In this document: in pieces, positions 27,533 through 37,627 of the stretch
How positions within the stretch are numbered: position 1 is the stretch's first letter
Layout of the letters: every line of letters starts with the position of its first letter
Source of the DNA: Pichia kudriavzevii
Taxonomy: Eukaryota; Ascomycota; Pichiomycetes; Pichiales; Pichiaceae
Assembly (NCBI RefSeq): GCF_003054445.1
Contig: NC_042508.1
Span: 1,364,001 to 1,428,000 of the forward strand
DNA length: 64,000 nt
Direction: 5' to 3'
Notes under the pieces: generated by a model
What the model was told of the DNA's origin: nothing
Seen by the model: the letters and a program-made list of their open reading frames with translations, nothing else
Database searches by the model: none
Made by a program: the position numbers and the translations under genes

Positions 27533-28978
27533 TCAACTGTTTTCAACATCTCCAATTTTCTGGCCCATTTTGACAATTTGACCTTCTTGTAGATTGAACT
27601 TGAAGTTTTTCGGAGCTTCAAAGACAAGCACGACAGTTGAGCCTAGTCTGAATCCACCTACTTCTTCACCTTTAAACAAAGGTTGACCTTTCAAGGTTGG
27701 CGATGCATTATTATAATGAGCTTCATAGCAAGTGTTCTTTTTTGACTTTTTCCCGTTTTGGTGTCTTGTATTGGTCACCAAATCTTTATCGAAATTCAAT
27801 TTAATTGATCCCACATTAGTTGCACCTACTGGAGTCATGCTGAAAAACCCATGTTTCCAATACCCTAATAAGGCAACTCTTTCGTTCAAAACAAACAAGT
27901 TATTGAGAGTATTTTGGAAATAAGGAGCAACTGAATATAATTCACCAACAAAGTGGCGACGTATAGTGGAGACCCAAGTTACGGGAGAATGGAACCTATG
28001 ATAATCACCTGGGGCTAGATAGATGACAGTGTAGAATAGATCTGTTTCCTCACCAGAAGGAGTTAAAGCTGTAGTGGCATTCAAGATTTCTCTTGTTGTT
28101 GGATGTAATATTGACCTCTCACCTTCGTGCGAGAAAGTGATCAAAGACCTCTGTGCAGATTGTGGTTGAGGTGTTGAAACTTTATGAGTATTGTTCTCAA
28201 GATGAGATAAGAACTCTTGCTCCAACTGGTAAACTTCATCATGATCTTTGTCCTGGTGATTGAAATCGATGGATTGCGAATGGGCCACTTTCTGTGAGGT
28301 GGAATCGCCCAATAGTGCTTTCAAATTATAAGAGAATCCCTTGACTTGATCTATTGTACCATCTGCATTGACATTACCAAATTTTAAAACCTTACCGTCA
28401 GAGGGGGAAACCAATAGGGCATTATAATCTATTGGACGACAAGAAGGTTTGATCTCTCTGTAGAAGAAGTCGCCTAGATTTTTGTAATTCTCCAAATTTG
28501 GATCTAACATTTCATCTAATTTGACATTGAATAGATAGGAATAAAATTTAAAAGTAGGTTCTCTTAAACCTTTAGGTAACGTTATATTATTGAAGGACCC
28601 CCATAATCTGGATATGGTATTCAGGGGCAGATACGAATATAAGTACAGAGGCCATGAGGTAGGTCTCACCAAATCCAAATCGTTCTGGTTATAAATTGAA
28701 GTTTGCTGGAAATCTTTAATTGAGATGAATAACAAAGCACCTAAAGTGATAAACACAAATGCCTGGAAAGGTTTCCGCTTGTTGGCAAAGTTAATGATGG
28801 TCTTTATGGCTTTGGCATTGTCGTTTTTATGTGGGTTCTGTGCAGCAGCTCGTATAGTTGTGCATGAGAATGGGTGGCTTGTAGCGGTATTTTTCAATGA
28901 AGCGGTTCCTAGAATTGTCGAACCTGAAGGACTCGAGGCCCAAAAGGGCAGCTTTGGGCGGGGGAGTTGCTTGAACAT
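27533..28978 (-). CDS. PSD1: Phosphatidylserine decarboxylase, mitochondrial
   Basis: Psd1 converts phosphatidylserine to phosphatidylethanolamine at the mitochondrial inner membrane. The 481-residue precursor has an N-terminal targeting region rich in Ser/Thr/Arg and one transmembrane segment (AFVFITLGALLFISI, about residues 72-88). The catalytic domain follows: YREIKPSCRPID, VSPSDGKVL, LAPGDYHRFHSPV with the catalytic His, GELYSV and NERVALLG. The autocleavage site LGST (about 445-448) yields the pyruvoyl prosthetic group from Ser. A Gln/Asn/Ser-rich insert (about 230-280) is present. Divergent from RPN8. Confidence 0.97.
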   Translation of the reverse strand: MFKQLPRPKLPFWASSPSGSTILGTASLKNTATSHPFSCTTIRAAAQNPHKNDNAKAIKTIINFANKRKPFQAFVFITLGALLFISIKDFQQTSIYNQNDLDLVRPTSWPLYLYSYLPLNTISRLWGSFNNITLPKGLREPTFKFYSYLFNVKLDEMLDPNLENYKNLGDFFYREIKPSCRPIDYNALLVSPSDGKVLKFGNVNADGTIDQVKGFSYNLKALLGDSTSQKVAHSQSIDFNHQDKDHDEVYQLEQEFLSHLENNTHKVSTPQPQSAQRSLITFSHEGERSILHPTTREILNATTALTPSGEETDLFYTVIYLAPGDYHRFHSPVTWVSTIRRHFVGELYSVAPYFQNTLNNLFVLNERVALLGYWKHGFFSMTPVGATNVGSIKLNFDKDLVTNTRHQNGKKSKKNTCYEAHYNNASPTLKGQPLFKGEEVGGFRLGSTVVLVFEAPKNFKFNLQEGQIVKMGQKIGDVENS

Positions 28979-29340
28979 TGTATGCTAAGCCAGTAGAGGA
29001 GAAGGAATGGAATGCAATAAGATGGAATGGAAGAGCGTAAGCAGTACCTGACGAGATAAGGAACGTCCAGTAATTGTTGTTTTTATATATCTCCAATGCA
29101 GTGTCTTTTCTAAGATTGACATAAATATTTCACATTTTGACATTTCACATGCACATACACGAAACTCAGGTGCAAAAGAGAAACGGAGCGCACAGAGGGG
29201 AGAAAAAGCAATTTACATCGGTGCGAGAAAAAGAAAAAGAAAAAAAAATATAAAGGAAAAAAAAAAAGGAAAAGAAAACACCTGGAGTGGGGAAGGTGCA
29301 CGGATGCCGTATGCCACAATTTAGTTACTGAGATTGAGAG

Positions 29341-29349
29341 AGTGGCAAA
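29341..29349 (+). promoter_or_regulatory. PACE-like Rpn4 site upstream of RPN8
   Basis: AGTGGCAAA matches the proteasome-associated control element GGTGGCAAA in eight of nine positions. It lies about 135 bp before the RPN8 ATG, a typical distance. Rpn4 control of this proteasome gene is inferred from the site. Confidence 0.7.
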
Positions 29350-29363
29350 TTAGAGAGGGGAAG

Positions 29364-29397
29364 GAGAAGAAGAAGAAGAAGAAGAAGAAGAAGAAGA
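29364..29397 (+). repeat. GAA trinucleotide microsatellite
   Basis: About ten consecutive GAA units between the PACE-like site and the RPN8 ATG. Noncoding; length is likely polymorphic. Confidence 0.9.
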
Positions 29398-29483
29398 GAG
29401 CCTCCCCAATCAACAGGTAAGCAACTTAAATATTCTTTTCTACTCAGCGGATAGACAGTGATAGGAGCCAAGTGAACATAGCA

Positions 29484-30593
29484 ATGCCTGTAGTAGAAAC
29501 CACCAATACCAGCAATACCGTCATGGCGCCATTTCCAGCGAGTGGGAACCCTCCATTAACGGTGTCAATTGCTCCTCTTGTTCTTTTATCTGTGGTTGAT
29601 CATTTTGAGAGAGTGGTACGGGCAAATGACACATCGGTTGTGTCGTCTTCAAAGAGAGTCGTTGGTGTCGTTTTGGGTGATAACTCCAATGCAGACAATA
29701 TCAGAATCTCCAATTCCTTTGCAATTCCATATGAGGAGGACCCGACAAATCCAGATATTTGGTTTTTGGATCACAATTATATTGATTCCATGATGGAAAT
29801 GTTCAAGAAAATCAATGCCAAGGAGAAATTGATAGGATGGTACCATTCGGGACCAAAGATTAAGAAGAATGATTTGAAAATTAACAATGTTTTCAAACAA
29901 TTCACACCAAATCCTCTCTTGTTAGTTGTTGATATCAATTCAAACAACAAGATCGATATTCCTACTGATTGCTATATGGCAGTAGAAGAAATCAACGAGA
30001 CTGGATCTTCATCTACTACAACATTCATCCATTATCCGTCTATTATCGAGGCAGAAGAGGCAGAAGAAATTGGTGTTGAACATCTACTAAGAGATATTCG
30101 TGATGAAAATCGTGGTAATTTGACGATTGCTTTATCAAACAATTTCAAGTCATTGAAATCCTTGAATGAGAAGTTATCGAATATAGTCAGGTACTTATCC
30201 AAAGTCATATCTGGCCAATTACCTGTGAATTCGACCATTTTGGGGAAACTACAAGATATATTCAACTTGCTACCAAACATTTCTCAAATCACAGATTCAA
30301 CTGCTAGTAATTCAAATAACTCTATTGATTCTCAAATATATACACACGAGAGGAAACTTGCCACCTCTTTTAACGTGAAAACAAATGATCAATTGATGAT
30401 TATGTATGTGAGTAGTTTGGTGAGATCCATCATTGCCTTCCATGACTTGATCAACAACAAGATAGAGAACAAGGAGAGAAACGAAGTTGATCAACCTCAG
30501 GGGGTGAAAAATACCAAGAACGGGGAACCTTTGGAGGAACAAGACAGTAAAAATGGACAGAAGAAAAACGCCGCTGGCGATAAGGATAAATGA
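29484..30593 (+). CDS. RPN8: 26S proteasome regulatory particle subunit Rpn8
   Basis: Rpn8 is the non-catalytic MPN-domain partner of the deubiquitinase Rpn11 in the proteasome lid. I start it at ATG 29484 (MPVVETTN), giving 369 residues. The MPN domain (about 25-165) contains APLVLLSVVDHFERVV, GVVLGDN and LIGWYHSGPKIKKNDLKIN. The JAMM metal ligands are incomplete, as expected for Rpn8. A C-terminal helical region (about 200-320) is followed by a KEKE-type charged tail (about 325-369). An upstream PACE-like site suggests Rpn4 control. Head-to-head with PSD1. Confidence 0.95.
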   Translation: MPVVETTNTSNTVMAPFPASGNPPLTVSIAPLVLLSVVDHFERVVRANDTSVVSSSKRVVGVVLGDNSNADNIRISNSFAIPYEEDPTNPDIWFLDHNYIDSMMEMFKKINAKEKLIGWYHSGPKIKKNDLKINNVFKQFTPNPLLLVVDINSNNKIDIPTDCYMAVEEINETGSSSTTTFIHYPSIIEAEEAEEIGVEHLLRDIRDENRGNLTIALSNNFKSLKSLNEKLSNIVRYLSKVISGQLPVNSTILGKLQDIFNLLPNISQITDSTASNSNNSIDSQIYTHERKLATSFNVKTNDQLMIMYVSSLVRSIIAFHDLINNKIENKERNEVDQPQGVKNTKNGEPLEEQDSKNGQKKNAAGDKDK

Positions 30594-30929
30594 TCTTTTC
30601 TATAAAAGGAAGCGTTAAGTAAGTTCAAACAAAATAATAAAGTAAAACATCAAAGTAATATAGCAGAGTAAAATAACAAGTAAAAAGGTTATGGTTGTGT
30701 GCTGCATTGACAAACATGCCATTCCGTGTGTGATTAATGACGAGGACGAATTTCCCCACCATGATTTTTCTCACTTTGGATAAAAATCCCGTTTTTTAAT
30801 CTTTAATTTTCATGATGGTTTTTTCTCTATAAGGCCACCAGTCAAACCCCGTTCACTATAAGACAGTGTGGGTTTGTGAGGCTCTTTAGTTAACTTCTTC
30901 TACAGAGACAGGTTACCAAAGTATTGAAG
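30594..30929. promoter_or_regulatory. Spacer RPN8 to COX10
   Basis: 336 bp holding the RPN8 3' region and COX10 promoter. AT-rich with poly-T stretches near 30795-30830; no known site recognised. Confidence 0.4.
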
Positions 30930-32300
30930 ATGATGCCGAGGCAGCTCTTTGGCGTAAATCCCGTATGGAAAAGTTTTTCAAGGGACATATCTTCAACGAG
31001 GACTCTTTCCTTTCACCTGAATTTAAATGGGTTCTCACTATATTACTCAAACAATCTAATGAGTGGCAACAGTTTAAACTTTTCTAAGAAACAGAACAAT
31101 TCATCTTGCTTGAGATTTACACCAAATTATAGATTTGCAGCAATAACAAGATCGCTAACATCAGGAACTTCAAGCTCTCAGTCTCCATCTTCGGCATCAC
31201 CAGTATCAAAAGTTTCAAATATCTGCCATCCACCAGCACAAGCTAATGCACACATACCTTTCCAGGTAAAATTGAAAGATCAAAAGAAAGACACCAGATC
31301 CGTATTGGAACTATATCAACAGGGAGAAATAAAAAACCTAAAGCAATTGTTTAATCCATATATGGCTCTGACGAAACCAAATCTAACCTTTTTGATCATG
31401 TTATCATCCATCTGTTCCTACACTCTAGCTCCTGGTTCAGCAGATGTGTCTAAATTTGTTTTTCTAACAATTGGTACACTCCTGGCATCAGGTGCAGCCA
31501 ATGCAATCAATATGGGTCGTGAGCCAAACTTTGATTCTCAGATGGTTCGAACCTCAGCAAGACCGGTTGTCACAGGACTAGTGAAACCACATGAAGCATT
31601 CAAATTTGCTGCAATCACAGGAACCTTAGGATGCTCGATATTATATCTAGGAGTTAACCCCATTGTCGCCGCTTTGGGTGCCACCAACATCGTACTTTAT
31701 AGTTGGTTGTACACATCACTGAAGAGGAAGTCTATTCTAAATACATGGGTAGGTGCAATTGTTGGTGCTATTCCTCCATTGATGGGTTGGGCCACATGCT
31801 CATCTCTGGCGGACCCTGGTGCTTGGTGCCTAGCTTTATTATTATATGCATGGCAATTCCCTCATTTTAATACTCTAAGTCATAATATCAAGGACGAATA
31901 CAAACGTGCAGGTTATGTTATGACAGCCTTTGTCAATCCAAAACTAAATGCTAGGGTTGCATTGAGATATTCCCTATTGATGTTCCCAATTTGTTTTGCA
32001 ATGGTTTATTATGGAGTCTGTGATTCATATTTTGTTTTCGATTCTTCAATCTTAAACGCTTGGATGTCCTATACTTCATTTAAATTTTGGTTGCAACAAC
32101 GTCATAATTATTCTTCCAAAGTGCTGCAAAGTGGAGGTCCAAGTACCAACGACATAAACATGGCCAACGTTTGGGCGAAGAAAACGTTCTGGAGTTCCAT
32201 CTGGCATCTACCAATTGTTATGATCTTGGCGATGCTGCACAAAAAGGGACAATGGGATAGATTTTTTGGGGACCCTAACCAAGAAGAACTCAAACCTTGA
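30930..32300 (+). CDS. COX10: Heme A:farnesyltransferase (heme O synthase)
   Basis: Cox10 farnesylates heme B to heme O in the mitochondrial inner membrane, the first step towards heme A for cytochrome c oxidase. Starting at ATG 30930 gives 456 residues. A long N-terminal Ser/Arg-rich presequence (to about 130) precedes a UbiA-type prenyltransferase domain with multiple membrane segments. The first polar motif NAINMGREPNFDSQMVRTSARPV (about 190-213) and the second motif YAWQFPHFNTLSHNIKDEYK (about 307-326) are diagnostic. The C-terminus is Lys/Trp-rich. Confidence 0.97.
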   Translation: MMPRQLFGVNPVWKSFSRDISSTRTLSFHLNLNGFSLYYSNNLMSGNSLNFSKKQNNSSCLRFTPNYRFAAITRSLTSGTSSSQSPSSASPVSKVSNICHPPAQANAHIPFQVKLKDQKKDTRSVLELYQQGEIKNLKQLFNPYMALTKPNLTFLIMLSSICSYTLAPGSADVSKFVFLTIGTLLASGAANAINMGREPNFDSQMVRTSARPVVTGLVKPHEAFKFAAITGTLGCSILYLGVNPIVAALGATNIVLYSWLYTSLKRKSILNTWVGAIVGAIPPLMGWATCSSLADPGAWCLALLLYAWQFPHFNTLSHNIKDEYKRAGYVMTAFVNPKLNARVALRYSLLMFPICFAMVYYGVCDSYFVFDSSILNAWMSYTSFKFWLQQRHNYSSKVLQSGGPSTNDINMANVWAKKTFWSSIWHLPIVMILAMLHKKGQWDRFFGDPNQEELKP

Positions 32301-32617
32301 GATGATACCTAGAGTACCTTAAAAGCAACAGTTTCTTGTAAATACATGTTCTTGTGTCGTCTCTTATCATTATTCAATTCTACACTATTCTATACTATTT
32401 AGCAGTATTCTTTATATATTTCCAATCATATTCCTAAGAATTTAGCTCATTTTGCAGATGGCCTTGTCGAAGAAGAAGTAGGAAAAACTAAATTGGGAAT
32501 GGGGCTCAATTTAATGTTCCACTGAGGCATGTTTTTTTTTTCCTTTTAGGAACACCAGTGTTATATATAAATTTCCTTTTTCTGATGAACGATTAAGATT
32601 AATCAAACGCCTTTGAA
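32301..32617. promoter_or_regulatory. Spacer COX10 to MND2
   Basis: 317 bp, AT-rich, with a T-run near 32530 and TATATATAAA-like sequence near 32560-32570, a possible TATA box for the next gene. Confidence 0.4.
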
Positions 32618-33895
32618 ATGTATATTCCCAGTGTGTTAGCCACAGGAATACGGACGACATGGCTCAATGAGGATCCATCAACGAGCAATGGGCGCTTTGG
32701 ACTTTTGTCAAATAATGAACATCAGGACCCCAGCCAAAGAAATGTTGTTGCGACCAGAAAATCCGAATTTCCTCCACTTTCATGCTATTCAGCGTCCCAA
32801 CCTATGCCCTTGTATATGAACAAGACATCCCAGAGGGTTTATAGGAAACTAAAAACTTTAAAACTGAACAGTGATCTCGATGGCTCCAATAACGAGAACA
32901 CATTTGAAAGTATTGAGCAATTAAGCTTGGAATTAGGAAATAGAATAAATCATACAGCTGAACTGTCAACATGGGGCTATAAATGGATAGCGCCTCTTGG
33001 AGTCGGTAAAACGATGTCTCAGCTTTTGGAAGAAGAGAAAATGCAAAAACTAGAGGAGTTTGTAGACGTTGAAGGTTTTGAACATGAGGATGTTCAACCA
33101 CCTGGAGAATCTATGTCTGTCGATGCTACTGACCATCCAGCCGATGAAGACAATACGCATCTAATGACGGAAAATTTTGGACAGATGCATCGTACTACAG
33201 CACCTTCGAACGCTAATGATAATTTTACTATTGACGGTACAACTGAGGGCTCCATTTCAAGAAGTAATATCTTAAGTCTGAACGGTGGGTATCAAGACGA
33301 CGCACAGCCACGTCAGCAAATGGCTGAAGGAGAAGAGAGAGACCTAGATGCTGAACTTAGTGACCATGATGTCAGTGGCTACGAAGAACATGATGCCTTT
33401 TATGGAGATGAGGATTACGATGAAGAAGTAATCCATGAAGATGAAGGCGCTGAAGAAGACTCCGATGTAGGAAATCACGCAATACATGAGGATTTTCAAG
33501 AGAGTGAAATTGAAAGAGGTTCCTTTGATTTCATTTCAGGTAATGACAGGCCACTATTACAAAGCAGTTTTGATGAAGAGCGGAACCCCTTACCAATAAA
33601 AAAGCAAATTAAACCAAATCACATACCTGAAGATGGATATTTCATGGCATTTGAAGATTATCAAAACGATCATAGTATCTTAGAATCAAACAACGGAAAC
33701 CCAAGTAAATTTAGGAATGTGTCTATTGATGGAGGATCAATGAGAGTCAGAGGAGAATTAGTGGAGGTATTGGACTCGGCAAACCTTACCACACCGACCA
33801 CGACCAACTCATTCTTGGGAAACTTAAACCAAGATACAGGAAATACCACTGCAGGTAGTGATAACGATTCAGATCTTGAAATGACCATCGATTAA
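32618..33895 (+). CDS. MND2: APC/C subunit Mnd2 / Apc15
   Basis: The 425-residue protein has the layout of fungal Apc15/Mnd2. An early motif GIRTTWLNEDPS (about 10-21) recalls the start of Apc15. The signature GYKWIAPLGVGKTMSQLLEEE (about 124-144) matches the fungal W-(I/L)-x-P-x-G-(V/I)-x-KT block. A long acidic, low-complexity tail (about 145-425) includes Asp/Glu runs near 255-285. Mnd2 restrains the meiotic activator Ama1 and affects checkpoint-complex turnover on the APC/C. Only the short motifs are conserved, so the call is good but not certain. It converges on YVH1 with about 80 bp between stops. Confidence 0.75.
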   Translation: MYIPSVLATGIRTTWLNEDPSTSNGRFGLLSNNEHQDPSQRNVVATRKSEFPPLSCYSASQPMPLYMNKTSQRVYRKLKTLKLNSDLDGSNNENTFESIEQLSLELGNRINHTAELSTWGYKWIAPLGVGKTMSQLLEEEKMQKLEEFVDVEGFEHEDVQPPGESMSVDATDHPADEDNTHLMTENFGQMHRTTAPSNANDNFTIDGTTEGSISRSNILSLNGGYQDDAQPRQQMAEGEERDLDAELSDHDVSGYEEHDAFYGDEDYDEEVIHEDEGAEEDSDVGNHAIHEDFQESEIERGSFDFISGNDRPLLQSSFDEERNPLPIKKQIKPNHIPEDGYFMAFEDYQNDHSILESNNGNPSKFRNVSIDGGSMRVRGELVEVLDSANLTTPTTTNSFLGNLNQDTGNTTAGSDNDSDLEMTID

Positions 33896-33978
33896 AACTG
33901 CTATATAAATATATAAATGTTAATAGGTATGTATATACTAAACTTTCTATAGAAATCAACTTGTAGAGGTTTCTTACT

Positions 33979-35178
33979 TTAAACAGCCCTGTTGTCACTC
34001 TGCAAAATCAATCTATTGTTTTTATCAACTTGTACAATTTTTGACTTGAGTAAATGAATAGCAGGGACAATCCATTTGCCACAACTACACCTGTCACCTT
34101 TCCAGTTCCAACCTCCGACTTTGGTATTACACTTATAACAGTCTAATCTGCCTTCCAATTCTTCATTATTGGTAATTTTCTCCTTCATCCATTGTAAAGG
34201 TTCAGTAAAAACATGTGTACATTCATTATGCCCCGTTTGTCTATCAATAACTCTCTTCCGTTTGTACACTGTTTTGGTGAAATACATTTGTTTATCATCT
34301 TTTTCATAGGGTGGTAGGTGAGGTAAGTAGACGCTTGAACTTGCCAGTAGTGCCCTGCATTTAGCACATTTGAATCCAAACCAATTTTCATCGTCCTTTT
34401 CATTTGCTTGCTCAACAACACTAAAGCTGTTGTCCCCTCCATTACCACCAGAATTCAACCTGTTTATTTGAGGTGCAATAAGGTATTGCATACGATACGC
34501 TCTCCATCGTGGTGATACTTTACGTAACGTTGCAACATCACAACACCAGTCAGTCTCTTTGTAAACATTTAATTGTTGCAAAAAACCATCATTTGGCAAA
34601 AATGTATGCTCGGGATTATTTCTTCTAATTGCATGTAATGCATGCTCCAACGGCAGGTTATGTCTATTCATAAGATATGCACATGCAAATGCCACGCTTC
34701 TGGAAATACCTGATTGGCAATGAATTAAAACTGCATTGCCTGAGAGCTCAGGTTTAAATTTTCCGTCATTCTTAATCACCACTTCCTTCGAAGTGGGCTT
34801 GTAGATTGTTTCTTTGACTAGCTTATTTACTTGTTCAATGTATGGAAAAATTATCTCTGAATCTAAATCATCAATAGGGACCTGTAGGTGTACATATGGT
34901 GATGTTTTATATTTCTGTGGGATATCTGATTTGGTTACTGAGATGATTGTTTTGATATGGTTTGTATCGATTAGGTCTTTACCGCTTAGAAGTGGTTCAA
35001 TAGATGATATAAATACTGGCCCTAGTGCTCTGTATAATTTAGGATCTTCGGTCATGTTGTCTTCTATGGGAAATGTAGGTATCCAACTTTTATGCAAACA
35101 TAAATTTTTCAATAGATATAGATCTGAAAAAAATTTGACTCCACTATTATTTTTTTTTTTGAGGCAAGATCCCGTCAT
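33979..35178 (-). CDS. YVH1: Dual-specificity phosphatase Yvh1
   Basis: Yvh1 is a dual-specificity phosphatase that also releases Mrt4 from pre-60S ribosomes late in biogenesis. The phosphatase domain (about 50-210) has the active-site loop HCQSGISRS (Cys nucleophile, about 154) and downstream AYLMNRHNLPLEHAL. The C-terminal zinc-binding region (about 265-385) has FKCAKCRALL, the later ECTH, and the paired cysteines LDCYKCNTKVGGWNW...CSCGKW. The ATG at 35178 adds about 40 residues containing an A-run-coded lysine stretch. A start at the internal ATG near 35055 (MTEDPKLYRALG) would resemble other Yvh1 proteins more closely. Confidence 0.93.
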   Translation of the reverse strand: MTGSCLKKKNNSGVKFFSDLYLLKNLCLHKSWIPTFPIEDNMTEDPKLYRALGPVFISSIEPLLSGKDLIDTNHIKTIISVTKSDIPQKYKTSPYVHLQVPIDDLDSEIIFPYIEQVNKLVKETIYKPTSKEVVIKNDGKFKPELSGNAVLIHCQSGISRSVAFACAYLMNRHNLPLEHALHAIRRNNPEHTFLPNDGFLQQLNVYKETDWCCDVATLRKVSPRWRAYRMQYLIAPQINRLNSGGNGGDNSFSVVEQANEKDDENWFGFKCAKCRALLASSSVYLPHLPPYEKDDKQMYFTKTVYKRKRVIDRQTGHNECTHVFTEPLQWMKEKITNNEELEGRLDCYKCNTKVGGWNWKGDRCSCGKWIVPAIHLLKSKIVQVDKNNRLILQSDNRAV

Positions 35179-35332
35179 TTCGAAACAAACCTGATTTCAA
35201 ACTACTTGGTAAGAGTAAGCATACAATTTTGCAGGTAAGATGCAGTTCGAGATTGTTAATTAACAGATTAGGTCGATGAAAAGTACATGAAGTTTTATAA
35301 AGTAGGAAAAAAAATACATATAGCAGCATAAC

Positions 35333-37627
35333 TTAACGATGTCCTTGCATTGGGTTATGTTGATATACATATGGAGGCTGTCCTTCCATTACCGGATACC
35401 CCATAGGCGCAGCGTAGGGGTATTGTTGTTGTGGATAGCCAGGGTAATAATAGTACGGTTGTTGAACATATTGGGGAGAATATCCAGGTGAATAACCTTG
35501 AGCGTATGGGTGGTAACCAGGGTGCACATACATTTGGGATTGCATTTGAATTTGTGGTGGCTTATTTTCTGCCTTGAACAAAACGTCGTATTTAGTTTCA
35601 ATAGTTTCTGGCCAGCCTGGTTGAGTTGCATAACTAGGAGCCATCGGTATAATCAAAACATCCGACCCTGGATTCTTTTCAAGATACTCCTTTTTGGTAG
35701 TGGCTAAAATGTTGAATTTACCTTCCAAGATACGTCCTGTTTTAGGCTTCTCATATGATCCATGTAAACGGAATAGAGGTTTCGAAGGTCCTACTCTATT
35801 GTGGTGACTATGACCATTATTATTATTATTACTTCCATTTTCATGTTGGTTATTGAATCTATAGTTGTTTGATAGTGGTCCATTTGGATGTGCATCGTTG
35901 GGTTGATAGTTGTGGCGTTGAGTGTTACGCATTTGGTTATTTTGTGGTTGGTAAGGAGATAGGTGAGGTTGAGCATGTGTATATTGTTGCATAGGCTGCT
36001 GCATTGCATGTGGCATATGCTGCTGTTGTGGTTGTTGTTGATGCTGCGGTGGTAATTGCTGAGGATGCTGTGAAGGGGATTGCATGTGTTGTTGCTGGTT
36101 ATGATTGTAATTACTAGCATGGTTTTGGTGTGGTTGTTTTGGTTGACTTTGTTGCAATTGCGACGATACTATGTTATCGGTTGGTTCAGTCTTTACTGTA
36201 GGAGGGGTTGATGCTGATCCTGAACTATGCAAAGGATTATGAACTGGAGTAGATAAATTCTGCTTAGAATCAACAGGTGGTGAGACTGCCAAGTTTCTTT
36301 TTGCATCTACAGAAGTGCTTGTTTTCTTAGAGCTTGAAGAAGGTGGAGGCGAAACAAAAGACGGAGTGGAGACTTTTTTAGCTGATTCTTTAACAATTGG
36401 TTTCTCGGGAAGTTTTGTAGAAATTGGAGGTGGCAAGGAAGCCGAAGAAGAAGCTATTGGAGAAGACAACTGTTTGGCAGCTGTGCCAGGAATTTTCTTG
36501 GCGGCATTTTTAGTAGTAGTTGTATTTGCAGCAGAGGTAGGGGTGGAAGTGGAAACAACAGCAGGATCTTTATGTTGTTGAGCCGCACGTTGGCTTGGAG
36601 GGATATACTGACCTTCGTTGTAGTTTCTCAATTGAGGAGGATTTTTTTGAGCACCACTTGGACTTTTCAACATGTTCATTAATTTCTCCTCGGACTGTGC
36701 ATTCTCCCTCAAAACGCCAGAATACTTGTCCTCTTCGTCAACGTTACTAACATCGACAATGCGGCCTCTTTCCTCATCAATGTGGAGGTTACCATTAGAA
36801 GGAGCGGACAAAATCTCTTTTTCCATTTTCTTTGCAAATTCAAGTCTTTTTGCAAAGTCTTTACTATTGGTATTCAATCTAGTAGTATATTCCTCCTCGT
36901 CGTATTCAGGCTCCAAACCTGTGATTGCTTTATTGGCTTTAAATTGATCCCAATTTCCAGGTTTAATATCCTCCAAAGCTTCAGATACAATAGCTGAATC
37001 ATCGGGAATCCATTTTTCCAAAGGTTTCTCCTTGAACGAAGAGTTGGCAATTTGGGAATCCGTTTTAAATTCGTTCAAATCCTTACTCTCTTTAGCTACT
37101 TTATCATCTTTGAGACCCTTTGTTCCCTTCTTTTCGCCTTTATCATTACCAGTAGCGGAGAGGGTTTGTGATGTAGGCTTTGGAGAATTACTTGTGGACA
37201 AAGTTGAAGTTGCCGATAAAGATGATGTTTTAGGTGAAATATCCACATTTTCACAAGTAAACATGGAAATTAAGGATTGAGGAATTGTTAAAAACTCATT
37301 CTCATAAACATGGTTTTCCCTCGTTGGAAACTTGAGAATGAGTGAAGGAATTGAATCCGTGATTGTAGAAATCGATTGCAAGATACCGGTGATTTTCTCA
37401 TTGTCATTGGTTGTGACTGTGATTTTGGAACCTAAGGCGTTCGCCAAAACGTATATAAATCTATCTTTCATATGTTTCGCAGCAGCATCATACTCTGAGG
37501 GAGACAATCTAAGTGGAGGAAGAGAGTTGTTGATATTGCCACTGCCATTAGAAGTGGATGTTGCCTGGTGGGAGGCAGCCGGCCTGTACTGGAAGGACTG
37601 GACCTTTGCAAAGCTCTTAGCGTGCAT
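35333..37627 (-). CDS. PBP1: Pab1-binding protein Pbp1 (ataxin-2 homologue)
   Basis: Pbp1 binds poly(A)-binding protein, promotes polyadenylation and stress-granule formation, and restrains TORC1 under respiratory conditions. Starting at ATG 37627 gives 764 residues. An Lsm-like domain (about 45-115, MKDRFIYVLANALGSKITV) is followed by an LsmAD region (about 205-310) with KWIPDDSAIVSEALEDI and FAKRLEFAKKMEKEIL. QYIPPSQRAA follows at about 340. The rest is low-complexity: Ser/Pro/Thr, then Gln/His/Asn-rich, then Pro/Tyr/Gln-rich at the C-terminus (PGYHPYAQGYSPGYSPQY), typical of a condensate-forming protein. Confidence 0.93.
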   Translation of the reverse strand: MHAKSFAKVQSFQYRPAASHQATSTSNGSGNINNSLPPLRLSPSEYDAAAKHMKDRFIYVLANALGSKITVTTNDNEKITGILQSISTITDSIPSLILKFPTRENHVYENEFLTIPQSLISMFTCENVDISPKTSSLSATSTLSTSNSPKPTSQTLSATGNDKGEKKGTKGLKDDKVAKESKDLNEFKTDSQIANSSFKEKPLEKWIPDDSAIVSEALEDIKPGNWDQFKANKAITGLEPEYDEEEYTTRLNTNSKDFAKRLEFAKKMEKEILSAPSNGNLHIDEERGRIVDVSNVDEEDKYSGVLRENAQSEEKLMNMLKSPSGAQKNPPQLRNYNEGQYIPPSQRAAQQHKDPAVVSTSTPTSAANTTTTKNAAKKIPGTAAKQLSSPIASSSASLPPPISTKLPEKPIVKESAKKVSTPSFVSPPPSSSSKKTSTSVDAKRNLAVSPPVDSKQNLSTPVHNPLHSSGSASTPPTVKTEPTDNIVSSQLQQSQPKQPHQNHASNYNHNQQQHMQSPSQHPQQLPPQHQQQPQQQHMPHAMQQPMQQYTHAQPHLSPYQPQNNQMRNTQRHNYQPNDAHPNGPLSNNYRFNNQHENGSNNNNNGHSHHNRVGPSKPLFRLHGSYEKPKTGRILEGKFNILATTKKEYLEKNPGSDVLIIPMAPSYATQPGWPETIETKYDVLFKAENKPPQIQMQSQMYVHPGYHPYAQGYSPGYSPQYVQQPYYYYPGYPQQQYPYAAPMGYPVMEGQPPYVYQHNPMQGHR

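Larger units (their letters stand above)
28979..29483. promoter_or_regulatory. Divergent promoter region PSD1 / RPN8
   Basis: 505 bp containing purine-rich tracts (29220-29280), a PACE-like site (29341-29349) and a GAA microsatellite (29364-29397). The site and repeat lie on the RPN8 side. Confidence 0.7.

Noticed and set aside
29412-29447. Possible 5' leader intron upstream of RPN8 (GTAAGC ... CAG)
   Set aside because: Too short and without a TACTAAC-type branch point.
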